Of a stretch of 13,192 nt of DNA, positions 12,081-13,192 are shown piece by piece (positions within the stretch are counted from its first letter, which is position 1; every line of letters starts with the position of its first letter). The notes below the pieces were generated by a model. It ran no database searches, had not been told where the DNA came from, and saw only the letters and a program-made list of their open reading frames with translations. The stretch comes from CALMSM01 sp964534095 (GTDB lineage Bacteria; Patescibacteriota; Saccharimonadia; Saccharimonadales; CALMSM01), in assembly GCA_964534095.1 (NCBI GenBank), contig CAZHPF010000018.1, forward strand, positions 1 through 13,192, read 5' to 3'. The translations under genes were made by a program, and so were the position numbers.

Positions 12081-12539
12081 ATGAGTAAAGACCCTGTCTC
12101 ACGTCCAAATATCACTGAAGCCATGGAAAGCTTTGGTAATTTCAAGCATGCTCTCCACCAATCTCTAGCACCACTTTGTAAACAGTACGATATCAGTGTA
12201 CAGCAATTGCATATTCTCCGGCTCATCAATCGGCATGCCGACGGCATGACCACCACCCAGCTTGCTGATATGGCACAGATTACCCCCGGGGCGATCAGTC
12301 AATTCGTGGATCAATTAGCCGACAAGGGCTTCATCCGTCGTGCGCTTGACACAACTGACCGTCGCGTGACAATTATCAGTATTGCTCCGGAAGCAGCCGA
12401 TCGAATGAGTGTACTGCAAACTGCTCAAAGAGAGTTACTGGAAAACTTATTTAGCTGCTTAAGTGATGAGGAATTATCTATTTTTATCACCTTGTTAAAA
12501 AAAGTAGACAGACACATCAAACTAGACATAACAGAATAG
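12081..12539 (+). CDS. MarR-family transcriptional regulator
   Basis: A 152-residue winged-helix repressor. The dimerisation helix is at 12-32, followed by QLHILRLINRHADGMTTTQLADMAQITPGAISQFVDQLADKGFIRR (42-87) containing the recognition helix, and a wing D-T-T-D-R-R (90-95) followed by VTIISI. The DxxDRR wing is a MarR hallmark. C-terminal helices (REL...SDEELSIFITLLKKVD) complete the dimer interface. MarR proteins usually repress their own operon until a small lipophilic ligand binds. Here the next gene, 8 nt downstream, is a multidrug-type exporter, and two palindromes overlie the promoter, so autoregulated efflux control is strongly suggested. Confidence 0.88.
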   Translation: MSKDPVSRPNITEAMESFGNFKHALHQSLAPLCKQYDISVQQLHILRLINRHADGMTTTQLADMAQITPGAISQFVDQLADKGFIRRALDTTDRRVTIISIAPEAADRMSVLQTAQRELLENLFSCLSDEELSIFITLLKKVDRHIKLDITE

Positions 12540-12547
12540 GAGAACAC

Positions 12548-13192
12548 GTGCCCGATAAACATAAACCATCATTTCTGAAAAAATGGACGCCTCTGTTCGT
12601 TATGGGTTTGGCCATCGTTATTATCGTACTTGATACGACGCTACTAAACGTTAGCCTCGGGACAATCGTGCGAGAGCTGAATACCGATATTCAAAGCCTC
12701 CAGTGGGTTATTACGGCCTATGCCTTGACTCTTTCAGCCCTAACTATTACCGGCGGACGACTCGGCGACTTGTTCGGGCGCAAGAAAATGTTCATTGTCG
12801 GCGCGATTATTTTTGCACTGGGCTCGTTCCTGGCATCCATCAGCCACAGCGTGGGTATGCTTATTGTCGGCGAGTCAATTATAGAAGGTATCGGTGCGGC
12901 ACTTATGATGCCGGCAACTGCTTCGCTTCTGGTAAGTCAATACCGTGGCCGCGACCGGGCAATCGCGCTTGGCATCTGGGGTGGTATGGCAGCTGCCGGT
13001 TCCGCTATTGGCCCAGTTCTGGGCGGATATCTCACCAGCCATTACAGTTGGCGCTGGGGGTTTCGAATCAACGTTTTCGTAGTCATCTTATTATTACTCG
13101 GTTCAATTATCGTCAAAGAATCACGCGACCGCGAAGAAAAACCCACCATTGACTGGATAGGTATATTGCTGTCGTCAGCAGGGCTACTGAGC
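12548..13192 (+). CDS. DHA2-family (EmrB/QacA-type) MFS drug exporter, truncated by the window end
   Basis: The frame is open from GTG 12548 to the last base, giving 215 residues, about 40 per cent of a 14-helix exporter. AGGAG (12538-12542) precedes the GTG by 5 nt and overlaps the marR stop. Helix 1 has the DHA2 motif VLDTTLLNVSLGTI (27-40) with D29, and TGGRLGDLFGRKK (68-80) is MFS motif A. GMAAAGSAIGPVLGG (146-160) is the antiporter motif C, and SWRWGFRINV (167-176) is the characteristic helix-6 entry of the family. Members exchange protons for hydrophobic drugs or other amphiphiles at the cytoplasmic membrane. It is co-transcribed with marR, which probably represses it. Confidence 0.88.
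   Translation, partial: MPDKHKPSFLKKWTPLFVMGLAIVIIVLDTTLLNVSLGTIVRELNTDIQSLQWVITAYALTLSALTITGGRLGDLFGRKKMFIVGAIIFALGSFLASISHSVGMLIVGESIIEGIGAALMMPATASLLVSQYRGRDRAIALGIWGGMAAAGSAIGPVLGGYLTSHYSWRWGFRINVFVVILLLLGSIIVKESRDREEKPTIDWIGILLSSAGLLS

Noticed and set aside
12703..13152. Alternative 149-residue reading frame overlapping the exporter
   Set aside because: It is rich in Arg, Tyr and Ser, with no recognisable motif, while the overlapping frame encodes a clear DHA2 transporter running to the window end.

Overview
The window reads as a piece of a small bacterial genome with the standard genetic code (TGA is a normal stop). It is densely packed with short, mostly single-gene transcription units on both strands. 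The mix of genes (several Nudix hydrolases, a TrmB-type regulator, a PmeII-like restriction enzyme, small YdeI-like and FMN-barrel proteins) and the dominance of apparently leaderless genes suggest Patescibacteria/CPR, perhaps Saccharibacteria. This placement is an inference (about 0.5-0.6), because no rRNA or ribosomal marker is present.

Layout, left to right. 1-684 (-) is a restriction endonuclease whose C-terminus runs off the window. 858-2863 (+) holds a Nudix hydrolase, an FMN-binding split-barrel protein and an aminoglycoside-phosphotransferase-fold kinase. 2898-3668 (-) is a TrmB-family regulator, divergent from a tight operon at 3769-5584 (+) encoding a ferritin-like diiron protein, CoaB and CoaC. 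5713-7139 (+) is a second Nudix enzyme and a histidine phosphatase. 7149-7463 (-) is a YdeI/OmdA-like protein, divergent from a TauE/SafE permease (7577-8302, +). 8374-9564 (+) is a promoter, a cobalamin riboswitch, a membrane-anchored DUF4430 (transcobalamin-like) protein and a DUF6580 membrane protein resembling an ECF S-component. 9704-10882 (-) is an MFS transporter, divergent from a third Nudix protein (10928-11365, +). A 3-methyladenine DNA glycosylase follows (11425-12003, +). The window ends with a MarR regulator and a truncated DHA2-family drug exporter (12081 to end, +).

Three units stand out as working modules. The riboswitch-controlled DUF4430/DUF6580 pair looks like a minimal vitamin B12 capture and uptake pair. 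The ferritin-like/coaB/coaC operon makes or modifies a pantetheine-type thiol and has a palindrome between it and its divergent TrmB regulator. The marR/exporter pair has two palindromic operators sitting on the promoter.

A window-wide regularity is that ten genes have a -10 hexamer of the form TANNNT exactly 6 or 7 nt upstream of the start ATG, and an eleventh has 9 nt. This predicts leaderless transcripts and helped fix several starts. Genes inside operons or behind leaders instead carry Shine-Dalgarno sequences. The glycosylase gene has a strong Shine-Dalgarno followed by ATC rather than ATG. Composition also shifts: the left 2.9 kb is visibly AT-rich, while the coaB/coaC region is clearly GC-richer.
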